Part shown: piece by piece, positions 42,582-50,597 of the stretch
How the letters are laid out: each line of letters opens with the position of its first letter
Numbering within the stretch: the first letter of the stretch is position 1
Origin: JAXDJJ01 sp034665745
GTDB taxonomy: Bacteria > Actinomycetota > CADDZG01 > WHSQ01
Direction of reading: 5' to 3'
DNA: 64,000 nt
Assembly (NCBI GenBank): GCA_034665745.1
Contig: JAXDJJ010000016.1
Coordinates: 1-64,000 of the forward strand
Position numbers and translations under genes: made by a program
Notes under the pieces: generated by a model
Databases searched by the model: none
What the model saw: the letters and a program-made list of their open reading frames with translations, nothing else
Told to the model about the DNA's origin: nothing

Positions 42582-42587
42582 AGCCTA
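42582..42587 (-). promoter_or_regulatory. -10-like TAGGCT before the crotonase gene
   Basis: TAGGCT on the minus strand ends eight bases before the ATG at 42573, with no Shine-Dalgarno between. The same hexamer precedes ecm, the double dehydrogenase, ccr and the nitroreductase. Confidence 0.42.
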
Positions 42588-42629
42588 GAATGGAAGCCTC
42601 GAAAGCACATGACAAAAGGGAGCTCGCAG

Positions 42630-43832
42630 ATGACCACATCCGTCGTCGTATCCGCCGCTCGTACCGCCATCGGTAAGTTCGGTGGCGCTCTTGCCGGCAC
42701 TCCCGCAGTCGATCTCGGGGGCCGCGCCATCGAAGGTGCCCTCGAGCGCGCGGGGATCTCGGGCGATCAGGTCGATTACGTGATCATGGGGCAGGTGCTC
42801 CAGGCCGGAACCGGTCAGATCACCGCTCGCCAAGCTGCATTCAAGGCCGGGATCCCCGAGAGCGTTCCCGCGATCACGATCAACAAGGTCTGTCTGTCTG
42901 GGCTCAATGCCATAGCGATCGCCGACCAGATGATCCGCGCTGGTGACGCATCCGTGGTCGTGGCAGGTGGCATGGAGTCCATGGACCAAGCTCCGTACCT
43001 CTTGCCCAAGGCCCGCACCGGCTACCGCATGGGCGACGGCAAGCTCGTCGACTCGATGATCTACGACGGCCTCTGGGATGCGTTCACCGATCAGCACATG
43101 GGTGCGCAGTCCGAGAACGTGAACGAAGAGTTCCAGATCTCGCGCGAGCAGCAAGACCGTTGGGCCCTTCGCTCGCACCAGCGCGCCGCCGCCGCGATCG
43201 AGGAGGGACGCTTCAAGGACGAGATCGTCGCGTTCGAGATCCCTCAGCGCAAAGGCGACCCCACCGTCTTCGACACCGACGAGGGTGTGCGGCCGGAAAC
43301 GACCGTCGAGTCACTCGCCAAGCTGAAGCCTGCGTTCAACAAGGACGGAACGATCACTGCAGGAAATGCTTCTCAGATCTCCAACGGGGGGGCCGCGGTC
43401 GTCGTGATGAGCAAGGAGAAAGCCGCCGAGCTCGGCATCACCCCGATGGCTGAGATCGTCGCGCACGGCATGTCCGCCGAGAAGCCGCCGTACCTCCACA
43501 CCGTGCCCGCTCTCGCGACGCAAGCCGCGTTGAAGAAAGCGGGCCTGTCGGCGAACGACCTCGACCTCGTCGAGATCAACGAAGCCTTCGCATCCGTGGC
43601 GTTCCACTCCACGAAGATGCTGTTCAACGGTTCGACCGATGCGGAAGAGCGTGTCAACGTGAATGGCGGCGCAGTCGCGCTCGGTCACCCGATCGGGTGC
43701 ACCGGGGCTCGTCTGACCGTGTCGTTGCTCTACGAACTGAAGCGCCGCGGCGGCGGACTTGGTTGCGCCACCCTGTGCGGCGGCGGCGGCCAAGGCGACG
43801 CGATCATCTACAGGGTGCCGGCCAGCACGTAG
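42630..43832 (+). CDS. Acetyl-CoA C-acetyltransferase (thiolase)
   Basis: A 400-residue thiolase with the nucleophile C88 in NKVCLSG, base H353 in GHPIGCTGAR, and C383 in CGGGGQGD. NEAF and the SQISNGGAAVVVMS loop are also present. It condenses two acetyl-CoA to acetoacetyl-CoA, the entry step of the ethylmalonyl-CoA pathway and PHB synthesis, or works in reverse. The ATG at 42630 is preferred because GGGAG lies seven bases before it; the ATG at 42609 has no ribosome site. It is divergent from the crotonase gene and followed by a membrane protein gene. Confidence 0.94.
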   Translation: MTTSVVVSAARTAIGKFGGALAGTPAVDLGGRAIEGALERAGISGDQVDYVIMGQVLQAGTGQITARQAAFKAGIPESVPAITINKVCLSGLNAIAIADQMIRAGDASVVVAGGMESMDQAPYLLPKARTGYRMGDGKLVDSMIYDGLWDAFTDQHMGAQSENVNEEFQISREQQDRWALRSHQRAAAAIEEGRFKDEIVAFEIPQRKGDPTVFDTDEGVRPETTVESLAKLKPAFNKDGTITAGNASQISNGGAAVVVMSKEKAAELGITPMAEIVAHGMSAEKPPYLHTVPALATQAALKKAGLSANDLDLVEINEAFASVAFHSTKMLFNGSTDAEERVNVNGGAVALGHPIGCTGARLTVSLLYELKRRGGGLGCATLCGGGGQGDAIIYRVPAST

Positions 43833-43876
43833 AGAACCGCGGCAGATCCGAAGTTGGGCTAGCGAGAGGGGGAGAC

Positions 43877-44620
43877 ATGCAGGTAGCAACGGAGCGTCTG
43901 AACTTCTACCGGATCAGTGCAGCCTCGGGGATGCTCGGGGGGGTTCTCGCGGTCGTCTTCAACCTGCTGCACCCCCGCTCGAATGACATCGTGCAGGGGG
44001 GACGGGGCGAACTCGAGCTGATCGCCGGCAGTGACATCTGGCGTCTGGACCACGTGATGCTCGGTCTTGGTACCGCTCTCATCTTCATCGGCATCATCGG
44101 CGTTGCTCTGTCGATGTTCGGGACGAGCGCGGACACGTGGGCACGCGCATGGCTGATCTTCACGACGGTGGCGGCCTCGATATTGCTCGTGACGCTGGCC
44201 CTCGATGGCGGACCGATGAAAACTCTTGCAGATCAATGGGCCAACGGAGGCAAGGACGCGGGTGCTTTCGCCGCGGCTAACGCGTTGATGGAGATCAACT
44301 CCGGCTTGCTCGGCGCATCAATCGCGCTGCTCTTTGGGGTAGCACCCCTGTTGCTCGGCATGGCGGTCATGTCGGGGGGTGGGTACCCGAAGGCTTTGGG
44401 CCAGGTGGCTCTCGTTGGCGGAGCGCTTGGACTCCTTGATGCGTTGCTGCTCGCGTTCCAAGGCTTCACGAAGCTTTCTGTCTTGATCTTGTTCCCGATC
44501 ACATCCGTGCTCAGCACGATCGTCTTGACGTGGGCGGCATGGGAGCTGTGGACGAAGAACCAGCCGATCAGAACGACAACGGCGGCAAGGACCGATCCAC
44601 CGGTGACGCCCGGCCTCTAG
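43877..44620 (+). CDS. Multi-pass membrane protein of unknown function
   Basis: A 247-residue integral membrane protein with six or so hydrophobic segments, short loops, and a polar tail. No catalytic or transporter motif is apparent, and I do not recognise the family. GAGGGGGAGA precedes the ATG at 43877. It follows the thiolase gene by 44 bases and converges on the crotonyl-CoA carboxylase/reductase gene. A DUF4386-like architecture is possible but unsupported. Confidence 0.7.
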   Translation: MQVATERLNFYRISAASGMLGGVLAVVFNLLHPRSNDIVQGGRGELELIAGSDIWRLDHVMLGLGTALIFIGIIGVALSMFGTSADTWARAWLIFTTVAASILLVTLALDGGPMKTLADQWANGGKDAGAFAAANALMEINSGLLGASIALLFGVAPLLLGMAVMSGGGYPKALGQVALVGGALGLLDALLLAFQGFTKLSVLILFPITSVLSTIVLTWAAWELWTKNQPIRTTTAARTDPPVTPGL

Positions 44621-44634
44621 CTAGCGTCGTGTAA

Positions 44635-45981
44635 CTAGTCGGAGAAGCGGCTGAATATCTCGATCTTGTCGGCGTACTTGGCGCGCTTCTCGGCATCCTG
44701 AACCCCTAGGCCGTCTTCGGGCGAAAGCACCCGGATGCCGAGCTTGCCCTTGTGGAGGTTCTGATGGACCTGCCACGCGGCCTCCGCGGTGTCGGACAAG
44801 GGATAGGTCTTCGACAGGATCGGGTGGATCTTGCCGAGGTCTAGCAGACGGTTCGCCGCCCACGCTTCTTTGTAGTTGGCGAAGTGCGAGCCGATGATCG
44901 ACTTCAGCATCATCCATAGGTAGCGATTGTCGAAGACATGCTCGTATCCGGAAGTGGACGCGCAGGTCACGATCTTGCCGCCACGTTTCGTGACGAACAC
45001 CGACGCCCCGAAGGTCTGCCGTCCCGGGTGCTCGAACACGATGTCGGGGTCTTCGCCAACGAGCTCGCGAATCTTGCCGCCGAAACGTTTGAACTCTTTC
45101 GGGTTCTGCTTGTCTCCGTCCCAGAACTGATAGCCCTCGGCTTTGCGATCGATCGTGTTCTCGACCCCGATCTCGTTCAGCAGCGCGACCTTGTCGGGCG
45201 ACGACACGACCCCGACCGGGATCCCACCACCGTTGAGCACCAGCTGGCAGGCGTATCCACCGAGGCCTCCGGTCGCCCCCCAGACCAACACGACGTCGCC
45301 TTGCTTCATCTGCGCGCCATTCGGCGACACGAGCATCCGGTACGAGGTCGAGTTCACGAGGCCGTTGCACGCGGCTTCCTCCCACGTTAAGTGGGTAGGC
45401 ATCGGCATCAGCTGGTTCGCCTTGACCATCGAGATCTCCGCCAGCGACCCGAAGTTCGTCTCGAAACCCCAGATGCGCTGGTGCGGGTCCATCATCGAGT
45501 CGTCGTGACCGTCGGGGGCCTCGAGATCGACGTAGTTGCAGTGCACCGTGACTCGATCGCCAGGCTTCCACCTGGTGACACCGGGTCCGGTCTTCAGAAC
45601 GACGGCGGCCGCATCGGAACCCACGATGTGGTGTTCGAGGTTGTGACGTGCGCCCAGCTCGCCTTCGCGCCCGAAACGCTCGAGGAAGAGGAACGTCGAC
45701 AATGGTTCGAAGATCGAGGTCCAGACCGTGTTGAAGTTGATAGCCGATGCCATGACCGCGATGAGGCACTCGTTCGGTCCGAGCGGTGGAACCGCGACCT
45801 CATCGATGTGTAGCGACTTCCGGGGGTCCTTCGCGTCGTGGTCCATGCCCTCGAACATCCCTTGCTCGTCCTTGCGGACGAAGGCAGCGGTCATGGACTC
45901 AGGAAGGTCGAGTGCTCCGATGTCGTCACCGGGAGCGCCTTCGAGGATGGCCTGCTTTATAGCGTCGATGGAACCAGCCAA
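44635..45981 (-). CDS. ccr: Crotonyl-CoA carboxylase/reductase
   Basis: A 448-residue medium-chain-dehydrogenase enzyme that reduces crotonyl-CoA with NADPH while fixing CO2 to give (2S)-ethylmalonyl-CoA. Family segments are SAINFNTVWTSIFEP (79-93), WGFETNFG (171-178), LTWEEAACNGLVNST, VWGATGGLG (NADPH), FEHPGRQTFGASV and GSHFANYKEAW. Residues reported to hold CO2 in this class are matched by N84, F173, E174 and H366. These exclude a plain quinone oxidoreductase. TTG at 45981 is supported by AAGGAGAA six bases upstream. It is divergent from the acyl-CoA dehydrogenase. It is the key enzyme of the ethylmalonyl-CoA pathway and also supplies extender units for polyketides. Confidence 0.93.
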   Translation of the reverse strand: MAGSIDAIKQAILEGAPGDDIGALDLPESMTAAFVRKDEQGMFEGMDHDAKDPRKSLHIDEVAVPPLGPNECLIAVMASAINFNTVWTSIFEPLSTFLFLERFGREGELGARHNLEHHIVGSDAAAVVLKTGPGVTRWKPGDRVTVHCNYVDLEAPDGHDDSMMDPHQRIWGFETNFGSLAEISMVKANQLMPMPTHLTWEEAACNGLVNSTSYRMLVSPNGAQMKQGDVVLVWGATGGLGGYACQLVLNGGGIPVGVVSSPDKVALLNEIGVENTIDRKAEGYQFWDGDKQNPKEFKRFGGKIRELVGEDPDIVFEHPGRQTFGASVFVTKRGGKIVTCASTSGYEHVFDNRYLWMMLKSIIGSHFANYKEAWAANRLLDLGKIHPILSKTYPLSDTAEAAWQVHQNLHKGKLGIRVLSPEDGLGVQDAEKRAKYADKIEIFSRFSD

Positions 45982-46020
45982 GAGAGTTCTCCTTGAAGCG
46001 GTTGTCGTTGTGGGCCAAGG

Positions 46021-46026
46021 AGCCTA
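46021..46026 (-). promoter_or_regulatory. -10-like TAGGCT for ccr
   Basis: TAGGCT on the minus strand lies 39 bases before the TTG at 45981, which has its own strong ribosome site. The distance matches that of the TAGGCT before the hydroxyacyl-CoA dehydrogenase gene. Confidence 0.38.
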
Positions 46027-46032
46027 GCGGTT

Positions 46033-46038
46033 TACGAT
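46033..46038 (+). promoter_or_regulatory. -10-like TACGAT, leaderless spacing
   Basis: TACGAT ends exactly six bases before the ATG at 46045, which lacks a convincing ribosome site. The same hexamer and spacing recur at 54089-54094. Confidence 0.45.
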
Positions 46039-46044
46039 GGGGCC

Positions 46045-47205
46045 ATGAGCGAAGGACTTAGTTACGCATTCACCGACGAGCAGAACCACTTTCGGGCCAG
46101 CGTCCGCCAACTCGTCGAAGACAAACTGGCTCCCAGGGCGGCCGAGATCGACGAAACCGATGAGTACCCGTGGGATATCGACGAGCTCCTGGTCAAGAAC
46201 GGTTTCGCCGGAGTCTCGTACCCCGAGGAATTCGGCGGGGCCGGCGGGGGCGCCGTCGAGCTCTGCATCCTGGTCGAGGAGATCTCGCGGATCTCGGCCG
46301 GTGTCGCACTGATCCCTGCGGTGAACAAGCTCGGGGCGATCCCGATCCTTCTTGCCGGTTCGGACGACATGAAGAAGAAGGTCTTCACGGGCATCACGAA
46401 CGGCGAACACCGCATGAGCTACTGCTTGACCGAGCCCAACTCCGGCTCGGACGCCGGCGCGATGAAGTCGAAAGCCGTGAAGGACGGAGACCACTGGGTT
46501 CTGAGTGGTTCCAAGCGGTTCATCACGGGGGCCGGGGCCTCCGACCTGTACACCTATTTCGCGGTCACCGATCCCGATGGAACGAAGGGCAAGAACATCA
46601 CCGCGTTCCTCGTCGACAAGGACATGGAGGGCTTCGAGCTCGGGCGCAAGGAAGACAAGATGGGGATCCGAGGGTCGCCAACACGCGAGGTGATCGTCGA
46701 GAACGTTCGCGTCCCCGAGGAGAACGTCATCGGTGAGGTCAACGGTGGCTTCCAGATAGCGATGCGCACCCTGGACTTCTCCCGCCCGACCGTCGCTGCT
46801 CAAGCGCTCGGCATCGCCCAAGGTGCATTCGACTTCGCCGTTGGTTACTGCAACGAACGCCAACAGTTCGGCAAGCCGATCGCGACTTTCCAAGGGATGC
46901 AGTTCATGTTCGCCGACATGGCGATGAAGATCGAAACCGCGCGCATGGCGGTGTACCGGGCGGCCGTGGCGGTCGATAGTGGCGCAAAGGATGTCTCCTA
47001 CTGGGCCGCGATCGCCAAGTGTTACGCCTCGGACGTCGCGATGGATGTCACCACCGACTGCGTGCAAGCACTCGGCGGGTACGGCTACATCCGCGAGTAC
47101 CCGGTCGAACGCTTCATGCGAGACGCCAAGATCACCCAGATCTACGAGGGCACCAACCAGATCCAGCGGGTCGTTATCGCTCGACAGATATTCGGAGGCC
47201 GCTAG
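46045..47205 (+). CDS. Acyl-CoA dehydrogenase
   Basis: A 386-residue FAD enzyme of the short/medium-chain acyl-CoA dehydrogenase family. Signs are YCLTEPNSGSDAGAM (FAD/substrate loop, about 127-141), GSKRFITGAG, ERQQFGKPIATFQGMQFMFADM, LGGYGYIREYPVERFMRDAKITQIYEGTNQIQR with catalytic base E368. It introduces an alpha-beta double bond. Divergent from ccr, it may act as butyryl-CoA or methylsuccinyl-CoA dehydrogenase; it lacks the long N-terminal extension I associate with the dedicated methylsuccinyl enzyme, so this is uncertain. It starts an operon with the DUF2007 and fumarase genes. Confidence 0.92.
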   Translation: MSEGLSYAFTDEQNHFRASVRQLVEDKLAPRAAEIDETDEYPWDIDELLVKNGFAGVSYPEEFGGAGGGAVELCILVEEISRISAGVALIPAVNKLGAIPILLAGSDDMKKKVFTGITNGEHRMSYCLTEPNSGSDAGAMKSKAVKDGDHWVLSGSKRFITGAGASDLYTYFAVTDPDGTKGKNITAFLVDKDMEGFELGRKEDKMGIRGSPTREVIVENVRVPEENVIGEVNGGFQIAMRTLDFSRPTVAAQALGIAQGAFDFAVGYCNERQQFGKPIATFQGMQFMFADMAMKIETARMAVYRAAVAVDSGAKDVSYWAAIAKCYASDVAMDVTTDCVQALGGYGYIREYPVERFMRDAKITQIYEGTNQIQRVVIARQIFGGR

Positions 47206-47209
47206 CCGC

Positions 47210-47656
47210 ATGGCAACCCTGGTCGAGACCCCGCCCCCTCCGATCATCACCTCGGATGGTGGTGGAGGCTCGGACTGGATCCCGTTGATCAAAGCGAACA
47301 ATGACATCGACGCTCATCTGCTCGAGGGTCGGTTGAACGAAGCGGGCATCGAGGTCCGAGCGGTCCACGACCACAGCGGACCCTCGTGGTTGATGAACGG
47401 TTTCGATCCGTGGGCCCCTGTCGCCATCTTGGTGCGCCGGTATCAATACGACGACTCGCGCATCGTTCTCGCCGAGGTGTCGCTTGCGGCTCCGGCCGCG
47501 GTCAAACTTCGTGCGGAACACGAGGGATGGACGCCGGCCGTGTGGTGGACCGTTGCGATCGCTCTCGGCCTCGGACTCTCCGGCATCGGGCTGGCGCGCA
47601 GCGTCGCGTACATCGATCGTTGCAGGGTCTCGACTACGTGCGACGCCACGCCATGA
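47210..47656 (+). CDS. DUF2007-type putative signal-transducing protein with membrane anchor
   Basis: A 148-residue protein with a DUF2007-like N-terminal module: WIPLIKANNDIDAHLLEGRLNEAGIEV, then PVAILVRRYQYDDSRIVL. A C-terminal transmembrane segment at about 109-130 follows. GGAGGCC precedes the ATG at 47210. Its stop overlaps the fumarase ATG (ATGA), so it is translated with fumarase. The family's biochemical role is unknown; the small module may bind a ligand. Confidence 0.75.
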   Translation: MATLVETPPPPIITSDGGGGSDWIPLIKANNDIDAHLLEGRLNEAGIEVRAVHDHSGPSWLMNGFDPWAPVAILVRRYQYDDSRIVLAEVSLAAPAAVKLRAEHEGWTPAVWWTVAIALGLGLSGIGLARSVAYIDRCRVSTTCDATP

Positions 47657-49056
47657 GCGGGTTCAGGGTGGACAAGGATTCTCTGGGCGAAGTAAACGTT
47701 CCCTCGGACAAGCTCTGGGGAGCCCAGACGCAACGCTCGACCGAGAACTTCGCTATCGGAACGGACCGGTTCGTATGGGGACGCAGGGTGATCAGAGCCC
47801 TTGGGCTGTTGAAGAAAGCAGCTGCCATCGCGAACGGTGAGCTGGGCCAGCTCCCCAAAGAGAAGGTCGACCTGATCGTCCAGGCAGCAGACGAGGTCAT
47901 CGAGGGGAAGCACGACTCGGAGTTTCCGCTGGTCGTGTGGCAAACGGGCTCCGGCACGCAATCGAACATGAATGCGAATGAGGTCATCGGCAATCGTGCC
48001 ATCCAGATCGCCGGTGGGACCGTCGGATCGAAAGACCCGGTGCACCCCAACGACGACGTCAATCGGGGCCAGTCGTCGAATGACACGTTCCCAACAGCGA
48101 TGCACATCGCCGCGGTTGAAGAGATATCTGACAACCTCTTGCCTGCGATCAGAGAGTTGCGAGCCACGCTGGACGGCAAGGCCAAGTCGTACGAAGACGT
48201 CGTGATGGTCGGACGCACGCATCTCCAGGACGCCACCCCGGTACTGCTGTCGCAGGTGTTCTCGGGCTGGGTCGCACAACTGGACCATGCGATGGGGACG
48301 CTCGAGCGCTCGTTGCCGGGCATCTGTGAGCTTGCGATCGGCGGCACCGCGGTCGGCACCGGGCTCAACGCTCACCCGCGTTTCGGCGACCTTGTTGCCG
48401 AGAAACTTGCAGCCGAGACCGGCAAGCCGTTCCGGTCGGCCGAGAACAAGTTCGCGGCATTGTCCGCGCACGACGCGATGGTCGATGCAAGCGCGGCACT
48501 ACGGACTCTTGCGATAGTTCTCTACAAGATCGCTAACGATGTTCGTGGTTACGCGATGGGGCCACGTGCCGGGATCGCCGAGCTCAAGATCCCCGAGAAC
48601 GAGCCGGGTTCGTCCATCATGCCCGGCAAGATCAACCCGACTCAATCCGAGGCGATGACGATGGTCTGCGCGCAGGTCTTCGGCAACGACTCAACGGTTG
48701 CATTCGCTGGCGCGCAGGGCGCGTATCAACTCAACGTCTACAAGCCGGTGATGCTCCACAACGTCCTTGAATCGGCGAGTTTGATGGCCGATGCAGCAAG
48801 GTCTTTCAACGAGCATTGCGCGGTGGGGATCGAGCCGGATCGCGATGTGATCAAGAAGCACCTTGACGAGTCCCTGATGTTGGTCACGGCTCTGACCCCT
48901 CATATCGGCTACGAGAAGTCGGGGGAGATCGCCTTGAAGGCGTACCGGGAGAAGACCTCTCTGAAGGAGGCTGCCGCCGAGCTGGGCTATGTCGACGCCG
49001 CAGACTTCGACAAATGGGTGCGTCCCGAGGATATGACCCATCCCCTGGCCGACTAG
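47653..49056 (+). CDS. fumC: Class II fumarate hydratase
   Basis: A 467-residue tetrameric fumarase of the aspartase/fumarase superfamily. It has GAQTQRSTENF (23-33), TGSGTQSNMNANEV (98-111), SSNDTFPTAMH (141-151), catalytic-region GRTHLQDATP (187-196) and the signature GSSIMPGKINP (319-329). It interconverts fumarate and malate in the TCA cycle and would feed malate formation from ethylmalonyl-CoA pathway succinate. ATG at 47653 overlaps the upstream stop. The family's usual length is 460-470, and GSS signature residues are intact. Confidence 0.95.
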   Translation: MSGFRVDKDSLGEVNVPSDKLWGAQTQRSTENFAIGTDRFVWGRRVIRALGLLKKAAAIANGELGQLPKEKVDLIVQAADEVIEGKHDSEFPLVVWQTGSGTQSNMNANEVIGNRAIQIAGGTVGSKDPVHPNDDVNRGQSSNDTFPTAMHIAAVEEISDNLLPAIRELRATLDGKAKSYEDVVMVGRTHLQDATPVLLSQVFSGWVAQLDHAMGTLERSLPGICELAIGGTAVGTGLNAHPRFGDLVAEKLAAETGKPFRSAENKFAALSAHDAMVDASAALRTLAIVLYKIANDVRGYAMGPRAGIAELKIPENEPGSSIMPGKINPTQSEAMTMVCAQVFGNDSTVAFAGAQGAYQLNVYKPVMLHNVLESASLMADAARSFNEHCAVGIEPDRDVIKKHLDESLMLVTALTPHIGYEKSGEIALKAYREKTSLKEAAAELGYVDAADFDKWVRPEDMTHPLAD

Positions 49057-49105
49057 CTCCACACCTTTCACACAAGACCTGAACGCCTAGACCACCGACT
49101 CCACT

Positions 49106-49111
49106 GATAAT
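49106..49111 (+). promoter_or_regulatory. -10-like GATAAT before the LCP gene
   Basis: GATAAT lies nine bases before the ATG at 49121. The 64-base gap after fumC has no other clear element and no ribosome site, so a near-leaderless transcript is likely. Confidence 0.4.
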
Positions 49112-49120
49112 CACTTCACG

Positions 49121-50593
49121 ATGTGGAACCCCTTCAAGCGCGATGCCGACCCCTTCGCGCCCTCGCGCTATGGCGAGATGTTCAGGAGTGCTCGAACCAA
49201 AGAGCGCAAGCACATGCGCCACCGGTGGCAGTGGATAGCCCTTGCTGTCGTGCTGGTCATCACGAGCACTGCGGGCTGGCTCGTGTGGCGCTATTTCCAC
49301 TTCCAGGATTCATTGCGCAAAGGGCCGCCGCTAACGAGCGAAGAGGAGGGCAAGCCCTTCAACGTCTTGCTGGTGGGCTCAGACTCGCGCGGCGATCTCA
49401 CGCTCGCCGAGCAGGAGGACCTCGGCGCCCTCGCAGTTGATGGTGCCCGTGCCGACACCCTGATCGTCGGGCACATCGACCCTGCAACCAACCGCGTGAC
49501 GATGGTGCAGTTCCCAAGGGATCTCTTCGTGCCGATAGCGGGGACCGAAGAAGAGCGAAAGATCAACGAGTCCATGTTGTACGGACGACGCTCATTGGTA
49601 AGCACCGTCGAACAGCTACTCGGGATCACCATCAACCATTACGTCGAAGTGAACATCGCTGGGTTCCGAGATGTCGTTAACGCGATCGGTGGTGTCGATG
49701 TGTGCGTTCCTCAGAGTGTTCCGTTCGACCCCAACACCGGGTTCGAGGTCACCGAGCCGGGGACGATCTCTTTCGATGGCGACTCTGCGCTTCGCTTCGT
49801 TCGCTCGCGTCACGCATTCGCCAATGGTGATTTCGATCGCATCGCTAATCAGCAGAAGTTCCTGTCGGCAGCGTTGCGCAAGGTCACGTCTGCCGGGATC
49901 CTGCTTCACCCAGGCCGCGTGTTCAAGCTGTTGGAGGTAGCCGAGAAGAACATCAGGATCGGCAAGAACACGACCCTGTCCAAGCTGAGGTCCATCCTCG
50001 ATAGGTTCAGGTCGTTCGATCCGTCCAGCTACGAGGCCTACATCGCCCCGAACAACGGTGTTGGGACGGTCACCCTGTCCAACGGGCTGGTGGCCTCCAT
50101 AGTCGAGGCCGACTTCGACGGGATCTCGTTGATAGGCAAAGCTCTTGCGGCCAACGAGTCGCCGCAGGCGGCAGACGGCGTTCCGGACATCGACCCCCAC
50201 ACGATCAGGGTTGGGGTCTACAACGGCGTCGACCTCTACCAGCCATATGCCTCGAATGCCGCGGCGGCTTTGAAGGCAGCGACAGGGGGAGATCTCGAAG
50301 GCTTGCAGATCGCCAACATCGCTAACGCGCCTCACTTCAAGTTCACGACGAACATCGTTCGGTACGAGCCCGGCGCCGAACAGATGGCGGAGCTCGTTGC
50401 GGCGGTGATCCCGGGGGCCGAGCTAGAGGAGCACCGCGTACCCGCTGGAGTAGACGTCGCGGTGATCGTGGGGAACGAGGACTTCCCGACCCAACCTCTC
50501 GTGCAGATCCTCCCGATCCCGTTGGCGAAGCCCGGCGAGCAACCGGCGGTCTGCCAGCAAGAAGGACAACTGGGCGACCCCCACGGGGGTTAA
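49121..50593 (+). CDS. LytR-CpsA-Psr (LCP) family protein with LytR_C domain
   Basis: A 490-residue membrane-anchored protein. A basic cytoplasmic N-terminus is followed by one transmembrane helix (about 37-57). The LCP domain contains FNVLLVGSDSRGDL (about 80-93), GARADTLIVGHIDP, VTMVQFPRDLFVPI, the GGVDVCVP segment and LRFVRSRHAFANGDFDRIANQQKFL, with conserved Arg and Asp. A C-terminal LytR_C module (about 365-455, IRVGVYNGVDLYQ) follows. LCP proteins transfer polyprenyl-linked glycans to peptidoglycan on the outer face. Located beside glycosyltransferases, it is the probable attachment ligase for a glycan made in this window. Confidence 0.92.
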   Translation: MWNPFKRDADPFAPSRYGEMFRSARTKERKHMRHRWQWIALAVVLVITSTAGWLVWRYFHFQDSLRKGPPLTSEEEGKPFNVLLVGSDSRGDLTLAEQEDLGALAVDGARADTLIVGHIDPATNRVTMVQFPRDLFVPIAGTEEERKINESMLYGRRSLVSTVEQLLGITINHYVEVNIAGFRDVVNAIGGVDVCVPQSVPFDPNTGFEVTEPGTISFDGDSALRFVRSRHAFANGDFDRIANQQKFLSAALRKVTSAGILLHPGRVFKLLEVAEKNIRIGKNTTLSKLRSILDRFRSFDPSSYEAYIAPNNGVGTVTLSNGLVASIVEADFDGISLIGKALAANESPQAADGVPDIDPHTIRVGVYNGVDLYQPYASNAAAALKAATGGDLEGLQIANIANAPHFKFTTNIVRYEPGAEQMAELVAAVIPGAELEEHRVPAGVDVAVIVGNEDFPTQPLVQILPIPLAKPGEQPAVCQQEGQLGDPHGG

Positions 50594-50597
50594 CAGC

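Noticed and set aside
44635..45981. Annotation as a generic zinc-binding quinone oxidoreductase
   Set aside because: The WGFETNFG, INFNTVW and GSHFANY segments fit crotonyl-CoA carboxylase/reductase much better.
50577..50590. ACCCC-loop-GGGGT hairpin at the end of the LCP gene as a bidirectional terminator
   Set aside because: Only a five-base stem inside coding sequence; too weak to list.
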